From positions 1 through 6,985 of the forward strand of contig CAZUDI010000100.1 of the NCBI GenBank assembly GCA_964618975.1: a stretch of 6,985 nucleotides of DNA, given 5' to 3'. This DNA comes from CAZUDI01 sp964618975. Its GTDB lineage: Bacteria > Desulfobacterota > Desulfomonilia > UBA1062. The notes under the pieces were generated by a model that saw only the letters and a program-made list of their open reading frames with translations, ran no database searches and was not told the DNA's origin. Below, piece by piece: positions 1-6,983 of the stretch. Made by a program: the position numbers and the translations under genes. Position 1 is the first letter of the stretch, and the number at the start of each line of letters is the position of its first letter.

Positions 1-1
1 C

Positions 2-616
2 TGCCGTGCGGTGGGGCGCGAGTCGGGCGTCTCCGGCGACATGCTTACCTTCATGCTGGTGGCCCAGGCCGTTGGGCAGACCCCGGTGATCTTTGCGCTG
101 GTCGTCTCGCTCATGCTCATGTTCATGACCTTCTCTCTGCCGGCCAATCTGGTGGGTTTCATGGCCCTGCTGGCCTGCGGGATCTCCATGGGGCTCGGGG
201 CCATCGGCAGCGGATACGGCAACGGTACTACCGGTTCCTCGGCCTGTGTGGCGGTGGGGATGCAGCCCGAACAGAAGGGAGCGGTCATGACGCTGATGCT
301 GGTGGGTCAGGCCGTGGCGCAGACCCCGGCGATCTTTGCCCTGTTGGTGGCCTTTATCCTGATGTTTGGTGATTTCTCGGGGCCGGTGACCCTGGCGGCG
401 GCCATGGCCCCTCTGGGGGCGGGCATCTCCATGGGCTTCGGGGCCGTCGGGCCCGGTATCGGCAACGGCGACACGGCGGCCAGTGCCTGTGAGGCCGTGG
501 GAGCGCGACCCGAGGAGCGCGGGCTTTTGATGAGGACCATGCTGGTGGCTCAGGCGGTGGCCCAGTCGACGGCCATATATGCCCTGGTGATCGCTTTCTC
601 ACTCATTTTCGTTGTA
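2..616 (+). repeat. In-frame 243-bp (81-residue) hairpin repeats
   Basis: The fused c-like gene consists of tandem units of exactly 243 bases: the end of one unit (2-139), a complete unit (140-382) and a last unit (383-616) that ends three codons short at the stop. Each of the last two units begins with a proline codon in the linker. Asn71/Asn152 and Gln23/Gln104/Gln185 fall in register. The three key Gln codons, at 77, 320 and 563, are all CAG. The nucleotide sequences have diverged clearly, so this is an old protein-level duplication and not a recent perfect repeat. Confidence 0.85.
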
Positions 617-619
617 TAG
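2..619 (+). CDS. Fused multi-hairpin ATP synthase c-like protein lacking ion-binding carboxylates (5' partial)
   Basis: The reading frame is open from base 2, so the true start lies upstream. About 205 residues are visible, ending at TAG 617-619. Residue numbers here count from the GTG at 11. The protein is a string of c-type hairpins: the loop and second helix of one, then two complete hairpins. TM1 glycine-rich motifs (GLGAIGSGYGNG, GFGAVGPGIGNG) and TM2 motifs (LVAQAVGQTP, LVGQAVAQTP, LVAQAVAQST) recur exactly 81 residues apart. The neighbouring AtpE has Glu at the TM1 and TM2 ion-ligand positions; here the visible TM1 sites are Asn71 and Asn152 and the TM2 sites are Gln23, Gln104 and Gln185. 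No visible hairpin keeps a carboxylate. The cytoplasmic loop arginine motif is also eroded. Fused c proteins with some silent hairpins are known from V/A-type ATPases and from c1 of Acetobacterium woodii. Membership of the c family is certain. Its function (rotor part, assembly factor or other) is not, and hairpins upstream of the window may differ. Confidence 0.9.
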   Translation, partial: CRAVGRESGVSGDMLTFMLVAQAVGQTPVIFALVVSLMLMFMTFSLPANLVGFMALLACGISMGLGAIGSGYGNGTTGSSACVAVGMQPEQKGAVMTLMLVGQAVAQTPAIFALLVAFILMFGDFSGPVTLAAAMAPLGAGISMGFGAVGPGIGNGDTAASACEAVGARPEERGLLMRTMLVAQAVAQSTAIYALVIAFSLIFVV

Positions 620-707
620 GTTTAAGGAACACACGTGACTTAAAGCAAGAGATCACAAGATCATAAGATAATAAAAGAGAGACAAGCAGGTAAGGAGGAG
701 TAATACA
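620..707 (+). promoter_or_regulatory. A-rich intergenic leader before atpE
   Basis: This 88-base spacer is the longest gap between the ATP synthase genes in the window, and it is much richer in A than the coding DNA around it. It carries a weak inverted repeat (TTTAAG at 621-626 and CTTAAA at 639-644) and then an unstructured purine-rich stretch (about 645-690) leading into the Shine-Dalgarno. Such leaders are known to favour heavy translation of c subunits, which are needed in many copies per enzyme. That role here is inferred. I see no convincing -35/-10 pair and no terminator. Confidence 0.45.
691..700 (+). promoter_or_regulatory. Strong ribosome binding site of atpE
   Basis: TAAGGAGGAG lies 7 bases before the ATG at 708. 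It is close to a full anti-Shine-Dalgarno match and is one of the two strongest sites in the window, which fits the high copy number of the c subunit. Confidence 0.85.
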
Positions 708-956
708 ATGGATATTTCCGGTGCAGATCTGATTCGTTCGGCAGCGTTCATTGGGGCAGGCATAGCCATGGGTCTGGGTGCCATCGGCCCAGGCGTCGGT
801 GAGGGTTTCGTGGGCGGCAAGGCCTGTGAGGCGATCGGGAGAAACCCGGACGAAGCCGGGCTCCTGACCAGAACCATGCTGGTTGCACAAGCGGTTTCCG
901 AGTCCACGGGCATCTATTCGCTCGTCGTGGCTCTGCTCTTAATCTTTGTCGTATAA
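708..956 (+). CDS. atpE: ATP synthase subunit c, Na+-type with two-carboxylate motif
   Basis: This 82-residue single hairpin is the rotor-ring subunit of Fo, in the cytoplasmic membrane. TM1 (about residues 8-35) carries the glycine-rich helix-packing motif GLGAIGPGVGEG. The polar loop has Arg45-Asn46-Pro47, which contacts gamma and epsilon. TM2 (about 55-80) contains LVAQAVSESTGIYSLV. Numbering coincides with the Ilyobacter tartaricus Na+ c subunit: Glu65 is the ion carboxylate, with Val63, Ser66, Thr67 and Tyr70 all present. The usual Gln32 is Glu32, the two-carboxylate variant described for Fusobacterium nucleatum. Na+ coupling is therefore the best prediction, although it also depends on subunit a, which is not in the window. 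Length is normal for the family. The ATG is fixed by the strong Shine-Dalgarno. The stop codon TAA is part of the next gene's Shine-Dalgarno. The upstream neighbour is a fused c paralogue that lacks these carboxylates. Confidence 0.97.
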   Translation: MDISGADLIRSAAFIGAGIAMGLGAIGPGVGEGFVGGKACEAIGRNPDEAGLLTRTMLVAQAVSESTGIYSLVVALLLIFVV

Positions 957-962
957 GGAGGT
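955..962 (+). promoter_or_regulatory. Ribosome binding site supporting the TTG start of atpF'
   Basis: AAGGAGGT, a perfect Shine-Dalgarno, overlaps the atpE stop codon and sits 5 bases before the TTG at 968. It decides the start, because the next in-frame ATG would remove part of the membrane anchor. Confidence 0.85.
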
Positions 963-967
963 CCGTT

Positions 968-1396
968 TTGATAGAATTAAATTGGACCTTTTTTGTCCAG
1001 ATGCTCAACTTCTTCATTCTGATGTTCATCTTAAATAAGATTCTCTACAAGCCTATACTGAGCATCCTGGATGAGCGAGATGAGCGGATTGTCGGAGGTC
1101 AGGAAGAGACCAAGGGGTTACTGTCCGAGGGGCAGGAGATCATCGGCGCCTATAATCAGAAGATCTATGATGCCAAGGTCGAGGCCATGGCGGTGAAGAA
1201 CTCGGCCCGCAAGGAGGCCGGCGACCAGGCCAACCTGATCATCAGCGATGCCCGGAGTCAGGCGGACGAGATCATCGCCGAGGTGCGCCAGAAGATGGCC
1301 TCGGAGATCGCCCGTGCGAAGAAGGAGCTGGAACCGGAGCTGGAAGGCATAGCCGCGAGCATCGCCGAGCAGGTTCTGGGGAGGAAGGTGGCGTGA
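968..1396 (+). CDS. atpF': ATP synthase subunit b' (peripheral stalk)
   Basis: This 142-residue protein is the first of two different b-type subunits. With b it forms the peripheral stator stalk linking subunit a to delta and the alpha3beta3 head. One N-terminal membrane helix (about residues 6-26, FFVQMLNFFILMFILNKIL) is followed by the conserved YKPILSILDERDERI segment. A long charged amphipathic helix then runs to the end, rich in Ala, Glu and Lys and likely to form a coiled coil. Start is TTG, chosen for the perfect Shine-Dalgarno 5 bases upstream and for the typical N-terminus of the family. It begins 11 bases after atpE and overlaps atpF by one base. Heterodimeric b/b' stalks are known in cyanobacteria, alphaproteobacteria and deltaproteobacteria. 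It could equally be annotated atpX or atpF2; the naming is loose but the family is clear. Confidence 0.92.
   Translation: MIELNWTFFVQMLNFFILMFILNKILYKPILSILDERDERIVGGQEETKGLLSEGQEIIGAYNQKIYDAKVEAMAVKNSARKEAGDQANLIISDARSQADEIIAEVRQKMASEIARAKKELEPELEGIAASIAEQVLGRKVA
1382..1388 (+). promoter_or_regulatory. Ribosome binding site deciding the atpF start
   Basis: AGGAAGG lies 7 bases before the ATG at 1396 but only 4 before the in-frame GTG at 1393. The spacing favours ATG, which overlaps the atpF' stop as TGATG. Confidence 0.6.
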
Positions 1397-1971
1397 TGAA
1401 ACGTTATGCAAAGGTTGGCACCCTGCTGGCGGTGATGATCCTGGCGGGAGTTGCGCTGTGCTATGCGTCATCCGGAGAGGGCGGTGACGGCCGCAAGATC
1501 TGGAACATGGTATGGCGGGTCATCAACTTCGCCATACTCATCGCTATACTATGGAAGCTGCTCGCCGACAAGATCAAGTCCTATTTTGGTGATCGCCGTC
1601 TGGAGATTGCCAAGGCCCTGGACGAGGTCGAGCACGCCAGGTCAGAGGCCCAGGCCATGCACGCCGAATACGAAAGCAAGCTCAAGAACATCGAGGCGGA
1701 TATCAGCGAGGTCAAGGAGTTGCTGATCGGCGAAATGGAGTCCGAGAAGGCCAGGATCATCGAGGAGGGCAAGGTTGCCGCCGAGCGGATCATTCAGCAG
1801 GCCAAATGGAGTGCCGAGCAGGAGGTACTCAAGGCCAGAAAAGAACTGAACGATCAGGTCGTGGACATGGCCGGCGATATGGCGGCGGGCCTTATTTCGA
1901 AGAGCATGACCCCAGAAGACCAGCGCCGGATTCTGGAAGAGTACCTGAATGAGGTTGTGAGGGAAAATTGA
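1396..1971 (+). CDS. atpF: ATP synthase subunit b with N-terminal signal-like segment
   Basis: This 191-residue protein is the second peripheral-stalk subunit, partner of b'. Residues 1-24 look like a signal peptide: Lys2, Arg3 and Lys6, then a hydrophobic stretch (about 8-21) ending in CYA before Ser25-Ser26. The true anchor helix follows at about 35-56 (WNMVWRVINFAILIAILWKL). After it comes the cytoplasmic KIKSYFGDRR segment and a long charged helix with many Glu, Lys and Ala residues, as in stator coiled coils. It is longer than the E. coli b subunit (156 residues), mainly because of the N-terminal extension. b subunits with such an extension are typical of Desulfobacterota. Cysteine 22 does not sit in a good lipobox, since Leu is at position -1. 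The start is ATG 1396; GTG 1393 would add one Met. The gene overlaps atpF' by one base and atpH by four, which suggests translational coupling. Confidence 0.93.
   Translation: MKRYAKVGTLLAVMILAGVALCYASSGEGGDGRKIWNMVWRVINFAILIAILWKLLADKIKSYFGDRRLEIAKALDEVEHARSEAQAMHAEYESKLKNIEADISEVKELLIGEMESEKARIIEEGKVAAERIIQQAKWSAEQEVLKARKELNDQVVDMAGDMAAGLISKSMTPEDQRRILEEYLNEVVREN
1957..1963 (+). promoter_or_regulatory. Ribosome binding site for the TTG start of atpH
   Basis: GTGAGGG, inside the end of atpF, lies 4 bases before the TTG at 1968. It is a moderate site, helped by the overlap of start and stop (TTGA), which suits re-initiation by ribosomes finishing atpF. Confidence 0.5.
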
Positions 1972-2513
1972 AGAGCGATGTCATAGCAAAAAGATATGCC
2001 ACGGCACTGTTTGATCTGGGCCGGGAAGAGGGCACAGAGAAACAGTATGGTGAGGAACTCGAGCTGGTCGCTCAGGTGGTGGATGGGACTCCAGAGTTCA
2101 GGGCCATCATGGAAAGTCCACTGCATGACATCAACCTGAAAAAGAAGATCCTTGATGAGGTAAGCGGCAGGCTGTCTCTGTCAGCCCATCTCGTCAGCTT
2201 TCTGAAAATACTGCTCGATAAAGACCGGTTCACGTGTGTGAGTGACATTCTCAATACATACAAGGAGCTCCTCGACAGGGAAGCAGGTCGCATACGCGCG
2301 CACATCTTCAGTTCCTCCGAACTGGATGCACAGGAGACGCAAAGGATCGCGGAGGTACTCTCGACGCTGATGAAGAAAGAGGTTGCCGTTGAGATTTCTG
2401 TGGACCCGACACTCATCGGCGGAGTGGTGGCTGAGGTGGAGGGGATGGTGTACGACGGCAGTGTGAGGACCCAGATTTCAAAAGTAAAACAGAGTTTAAA
2501 AGGGGAGATATAG
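1968..2513 (+). CDS. atpH: ATP synthase subunit delta
   Basis: This 181-residue cytoplasmic protein caps the alpha3beta3 head and ties it to the b/b' stalk (the OSCP counterpart). The N-terminal helical domain opens with the conserved IAKRYATALFDLGREEG. The C-terminal domain carries the family signature from Asp146 to about Leu177, including DPTLIGGVVAEVEGMVYDGS. Length is normal (E. coli delta has 177 residues). Start is TTG, since the next in-frame ATG (residue 48) would delete the first helices. It overlaps the atpF stop as TTGA and ends one base before atpA. Codons look slightly richer in A and T than in atpA and atpD, as expected for a subunit needed once per complex; that is an impression, not a count. 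Confidence 0.95.
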   Translation: MKSDVIAKRYATALFDLGREEGTEKQYGEELELVAQVVDGTPEFRAIMESPLHDINLKKKILDEVSGRLSLSAHLVSFLKILLDKDRFTCVSDILNTYKELLDREAGRIRAHIFSSSELDAQETQRIAEVLSTLMKKEVAVEISVDPTLIGGVVAEVEGMVYDGSVRTQISKVKQSLKGEI

Positions 2514-2514
2514 G

Positions 2515-4029
2515 ATGCAGGTAAGGGCGGAAGAGATAAGCAGGATCATTAAGGACCAGATCAAGGGATACGTGAAAGAGGTCGATGTCGCGGAGACCGG
2601 GACCATCCTCTCGGTCGGTGACGGTATCGCCCGTGTCTATGGTCTGAGAAATGTGATGGCCAATGAGCTCGTCGAATTTCCGGGCGAGATTATGGGCATG
2701 GCCTTGAACCTAGAAGAGGATAACGTGGGATGCGTGCTCTTCGGCGAATGCGTGGGTATCAAGGAGGGTGACCAGGTCAAACGCACCAAGCGTATCGTCG
2801 AGATCCCCGTGGGAGAGGGCATGACCGGCCGGGTGGTCAACGCCATCGGAATTCCCATCGACGGCAAGGGGCCGATCGAGAGCTCCGATACCCGTAGTGT
2901 GGACATCAAGGCCCCGGGTATCGTCAAGCGACAGCCCGTGAAGGAGCCCCTCCAGACCGGGTTGAAGTCCATCGATGCCATGACCCCCATCGGAAGGGGA
3001 CAGCGTGAGCTCATTATCGGCGACCGTCAGACCGGCAAGACCGCCTTGGCCATCGACACCATCATCAACCAGAAGGGCACGGGCGTGAAATGTATCTATG
3101 TGGCTATCGGCCAGAAACAGTCCACCGTGGCCCAGGTGGTGGCGACCCTGGAACAGTACGGTGCCATGGAGTACACCACCGTGGTGGCCGCTACCGCCTC
3201 CGACCCGGCGCCTCTGCAGTATATTGCGCCCTATGCGGGTGCCGCCATCGGCGAGTACTACATGAACCAGGGCGAGCATGCCCTGTGTATCTATGATGAC
3301 CTCACCAAGCAGGCGCAGGCCTACCGGCAGCTTTCACTGCTGCTGCGGCGTCCACCGGGACGTGAGGCCTTCCCGGGCGACGTGTTTTATCTCCATTCAC
3401 GGCTGCTAGAACGTGCGGCCAAGTACAGCGACGCCATGGGGGGGGGATCGCTAACGGCGCTGCCCATCGTCGAGACCCAGGCCGGTGACGTCTCGGCCTA
3501 CATCCCTACCAACGTGATCTCCATCACCGACGGGCAGATCTTCCTCGACACGGACCTGTTCTATTCGGGTTTCCGTCCCGCCATCAACGTGGGTATCTCG
3601 GTCTCGCGCGTAGGAGGTAACGCACAGATCAAGGCCATGAAAAAGGTCGCCGGGACCCTGCGGCTCGACCTGGCCCAGTATCGCGAGCTGGCCTCCTTTG
3701 CCCAGTTCGGGTCTGACCTGGACAAGGCCACCCAGGCCCAGCTCAATCGGGGGGCACGGCTCATGGAGATGCTCAAGCAGGATCAGTACAGCCCGCTGTC
3801 GGTAGAGAAGCAGGTGGCCATGATCTATGTGGGCACCAAGGGGTATCTGGACGAATTTCCGGTCGAGGCCATAGGTTCGTTCGAGGAACAGTTCCACACC
3901 TTCATGGAAGGCAAGTATGCCGGCGTACTGGCCAGGATCAAAGATACGGGTGAGCTTGATGCGGATACCGAGAAGCAGCTCAAGGATGCCATCGACGAGT
4001 TCAAGAAGGTATTCGTGTGGGAAGAATAG
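2515..4029 (+). CDS. atpA: ATP synthase subunit alpha
   Basis: This 504-residue subunit forms the non-catalytic nucleotide sites of the F1 head and alternates with beta. The N-terminal beta-barrel domain (about 25-95) contains VGDGIARVYGL. Walker A is GDRQTGKT at 169-176. The Walker B-like strand is ALCIYDDL at 256-263. The family signature PAINVGISVS spans 355-364, and the following Arg365 in SRVGG is the arginine finger reaching into the catalytic site of beta. The C-terminal helical domain ends in VFVWEE. Length is in the usual range (E. coli 513). ATG is preceded by GGGGAGA at 2502-2508. A run of nine G at 3438-3446 encodes the conserved Met-Gly-Gly-Gly and leaves the frame intact. Only one base separates it from atpH. 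Confidence 0.98.
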   Translation: MQVRAEEISRIIKDQIKGYVKEVDVAETGTILSVGDGIARVYGLRNVMANELVEFPGEIMGMALNLEEDNVGCVLFGECVGIKEGDQVKRTKRIVEIPVGEGMTGRVVNAIGIPIDGKGPIESSDTRSVDIKAPGIVKRQPVKEPLQTGLKSIDAMTPIGRGQRELIIGDRQTGKTALAIDTIINQKGTGVKCIYVAIGQKQSTVAQVVATLEQYGAMEYTTVVAATASDPAPLQYIAPYAGAAIGEYYMNQGEHALCIYDDLTKQAQAYRQLSLLLRRPPGREAFPGDVFYLHSRLLERAAKYSDAMGGGSLTALPIVETQAGDVSAYIPTNVISITDGQIFLDTDLFYSGFRPAINVGISVSRVGGNAQIKAMKKVAGTLRLDLAQYRELASFAQFGSDLDKATQAQLNRGARLMEMLKQDQYSPLSVEKQVAMIYVGTKGYLDEFPVEAIGSFEEQFHTFMEGKYAGVLARIKDTGELDADTEKQLKDAIDEFKKVFVWEE

Positions 4030-4038
4030 GGAGCTGGC

Positions 4039-4899
4039 ATGGCTAGTCTCAAGGATCTCAAAAACCGGATAACCTCTGTCCAGAAGACAGAGCAGATCAC
4101 CAAGGCCATGCGCATGGTGGCGGCCGCCAAACTCAGGCGGGCGCAGAGTGATATCATCGCGGCCCGGCCCTATGCGATCAAGACCAATGAGGTTTTGGTA
4201 TCGCTGGTGAGCAGGACGAACCCCGAGATGCACCCCCTGCTGCGCGTAAGGGAGCCCAAGAAGGCCGTCCTGATGGTGATCGCCTCGGACAGAGGTTTGT
4301 GCGGATCATTCAACCAGAATGTTTTCCGCAAGGCCGAACACTTCATCAGGGACAATGCCGCCAAATACGAGGAGTTGTCTCTGGTGCTGGTGGGCAAGCG
4401 CTGCATGGACTTCTTCAAGCGCAAGAATATCCCGATCCGCAAATCCCTGGTCATCGGGAATGCCACCTATGAGCTTGCGGCGGAGATCGGTGAAGATCTT
4501 ATCCAGGGCTACATCAACGAGGAGTTCGACGAACTCTTTATCATCTTCAACGAGTTCAAGTCCGCCATGACCCAGATTCTGCATGAAGACCAGGTTCTCC
4601 CGGTTGAACGCATGGAGTCTGAAGACGAGATGGTGCACGTGGAATACCTCTATGAGCCCGATGAGGTCACCCTGCTGGAAACGTTGCTCCCCATGAGTAT
4701 GAAGATCTTCTTCTATCGGGCCCTGCTTGAATCCGCCGCCTCCGAGCACGGCGCACGCATGACTGCTATGGAGAGTGCCTCCAGCAACGCGGCCGATATG
4801 ATCGAGAAACTGACCATTAAATACAATCGGACGCGGCAGGCCTCCATCACCACCGAGCTGATGGAGGTGGTTGGCGGTGCCGAGGCCTTGAAGGGCTAA
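4039..4899 (+). CDS. atpG: ATP synthase subunit gamma
   Basis: This 286-residue protein is the central rotating shaft, coupling the c ring to the catalytic head. The N-terminal helix contains ITSVQKTEQITKAMRMVAAAK (residues 11 to 31), including the conserved Met near position 24-26. The Rossmann-like middle domain follows, with VLMVIASDRGLCGSFNQNV. The C-terminal helix ends in the family signature ITTELMEVVGGAEA (270-283). Together the terminal helices form the antiparallel coiled coil inside alpha3beta3. Length matches E. coli gamma (287). It lacks the Cys-containing regulatory insertion seen in chloroplasts. The ATG is supported by AGGGAG at 4028-4033, which overlaps the atpA stop. Confidence 0.97.
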   Translation: MASLKDLKNRITSVQKTEQITKAMRMVAAAKLRRAQSDIIAARPYAIKTNEVLVSLVSRTNPEMHPLLRVREPKKAVLMVIASDRGLCGSFNQNVFRKAEHFIRDNAAKYEELSLVLVGKRCMDFFKRKNIPIRKSLVIGNATYELAAEIGEDLIQGYINEEFDELFIIFNEFKSAMTQILHEDQVLPVERMESEDEMVHVEYLYEPDEVTLLETLLPMSMKIFFYRALLESAASEHGARMTAMESASSNAADMIEKLTIKYNRTRQASITTELMEVVGGAEALKG

Positions 4900-4927
4900 T
4901 ACTGTTAAGGAAAAAGGAGCGAGATGA

Positions 4928-6343
<1,416 letters not shown>

Positions 6344-6344
6344 C

Positions 6345-6350
6345 GAGGAG
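6345..6350 (+). promoter_or_regulatory. Ribosome binding site deciding the atpC start
   Basis: GAGGAG lies 8 bases before ATG 6359. The upstream in-frame GTG at 6350 uses the last base of this site and so cannot be served by it; ATG is the start. Confidence 0.75.
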
Positions 6351-6358
6351 TGATAGAA

Positions 6359-6775
6359 ATGGCTGAATACATGCAGCTCGACGTAGTGACCCCGGAGCGA
6401 TCGGTCCTCAGCCGCAAGGTGGAGGAGCTCGTGGCCCCAGGAAGTATCGGGGAGTTCGGGGTGCTCTACGGGCATACCCCGTTTCTCACAACCCTCAAGG
6501 CCGGCCAGATCCTGGCCAGAACAGAGGATCGTGAGATCTATCTGGCGGTGAGCGGCGGTTTTGCCGAGGTGACCGGAAACCGGGTGATCATTCTGGCTGA
6601 GACGGCGGATCTGGCCGATGATATTGATCTTGAGGAGACCAAGAAGGATCTGCAGCTGGCTCAGGAGAGGCTCAAGGGCCTCGACAAGGAGGATCCGGAA
6701 TACTCCAAATGGGCCGATCGCGAGGCGCGCGCCCAGGTGAAGATCCGGGTCTTCGAGACGGCCTCCGGGAGATAA
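6359..6775 (+). CDS. atpC: ATP synthase subunit epsilon
   Basis: This 138-residue rotor subunit binds gamma and the c ring, and its C-terminal helices can inhibit ATP hydrolysis. The N-terminal beta-sandwich (about 1-85) includes the conserved GEFGVLYGHTPFLTTLKAG and the AVSGGFAEV segment. The C-terminal helical hairpin (about 88-138) is highly charged and begins DDIDLEETKKDL. Length equals E. coli epsilon (139). I do not see the I/L-D-x-x-R-A ATP-binding motif of Bacillus-type epsilon, so ATP sensing by that route is not supported. It starts 15 bases after atpD and is the last gene of the operon, followed by a terminator. Confidence 0.96.
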   Translation: MAEYMQLDVVTPERSVLSRKVEELVAPGSIGEFGVLYGHTPFLTTLKAGQILARTEDREIYLAVSGGFAEVTGNRVIILAETADLADDIDLEETKKDLQLAQERLKGLDKEDPEYSKWADREARAQVKIRVFETASGR

Positions 6776-6813
6776 GGTGACAAGATAAACATCCGGCAGG
6801 CTACACGGATATC

Positions 6814-6846
6814 AGGAGGGGAGTCATAAAGGCTCCCCTCTTTCTT
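6814..6846 (+). terminator. Rho-independent terminator of the atp operon
   Basis: A perfect 8-bp stem, GAGGGGAG (6816-6823) with CTCCCCTC (6833-6840), extends inward by a T-G and a C-G pair to a five-base ATAAA loop. Outward it can add a G-T and an A-T pair. It is followed by TTTCTT at 6841-6846. It lies 38 bases after the atpC stop. Upstream, a small ATCCG/CGGAT inverted repeat (6791-6795 and 6806-6810) may add structure to the transcript end. Confidence 0.9.
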
Positions 6847-6856
6847 AGATAGTGTA

Positions 6857-6885
6857 TTGACTAAGATCGCGAGAGGATTTATAAG
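6857..6885 (+). promoter_or_regulatory. Sigma70-type promoter of the tRNA-Arg gene
   Basis: TTGACT (6857-6862) and TATAAG (6880-6885) are separated by exactly 17 bases, each one mismatch from consensus. Transcription would begin near 6891-6893, about 15 bases before the mature tRNA. The position between the operon terminator and the tRNA shows that the tRNA is an independent unit. Confidence 0.8.
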
Positions 6886-6906
6886 TCAGTTCGAAAAAGA
6901 GCACAG

Positions 6907-6983
6907 GCGCCCATAGCTCAGATGGATAGAGCGTCGGACTACGAATCCGAAGGTCGCAGGTTCGAATCCTGCTGGGCGCACCA
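6907..6983 (+). tRNA. tRNA-Arg (anticodon ACG)
   Basis: A complete 77-base cloverleaf. The acceptor stem is GCGCCCA (6907-6913) with TGGGCGC (6973-6979). The D stem is GCTC/GAGC with the conserved GG in its loop. The anticodon stem is TCGGA/TCCGA around CTACGAA, giving ACG at 6941-6943. The T arm is GCAGG-TTCGAAT-CCTGC. The 3' CCA is encoded (6981-6983). The ACG anticodon, with A34 normally edited to inosine by TadA, reads CGU, CGC and CGA arginine codons. The window ends two bases later. Confidence 0.97.

Noticed and set aside
2..619. Pseudogene interpretation of the fused c-like gene
   Set aside because: The frame is fully open, hairpin spacing is exact, glycine packing motifs are kept and the codon style matches the neighbours. 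The changes are confined to particular sites rather than random.
621..644. TTTAAG/CTTAAA inverted repeat as a terminator after the fused c gene
   Set aside because: The stem is six A/T-rich pairs with a 12-base loop and no T tract, so it is too weak to stop transcription.
644..672. Possible promoter before atpE using GATAAT at 667-672
   Set aside because: The -10 match is good, but no -35-like hexamer sits 16-18 bases upstream. The match is expected by chance in an A/T-rich stretch.
3451..4233. Long open frame on the - strand opposite atpA and atpG (260 codons)
   Set aside because: It lies antisense to two highly conserved genes, spans their junction, has no recognisable domain, and is explained by GC-rich codon bias.
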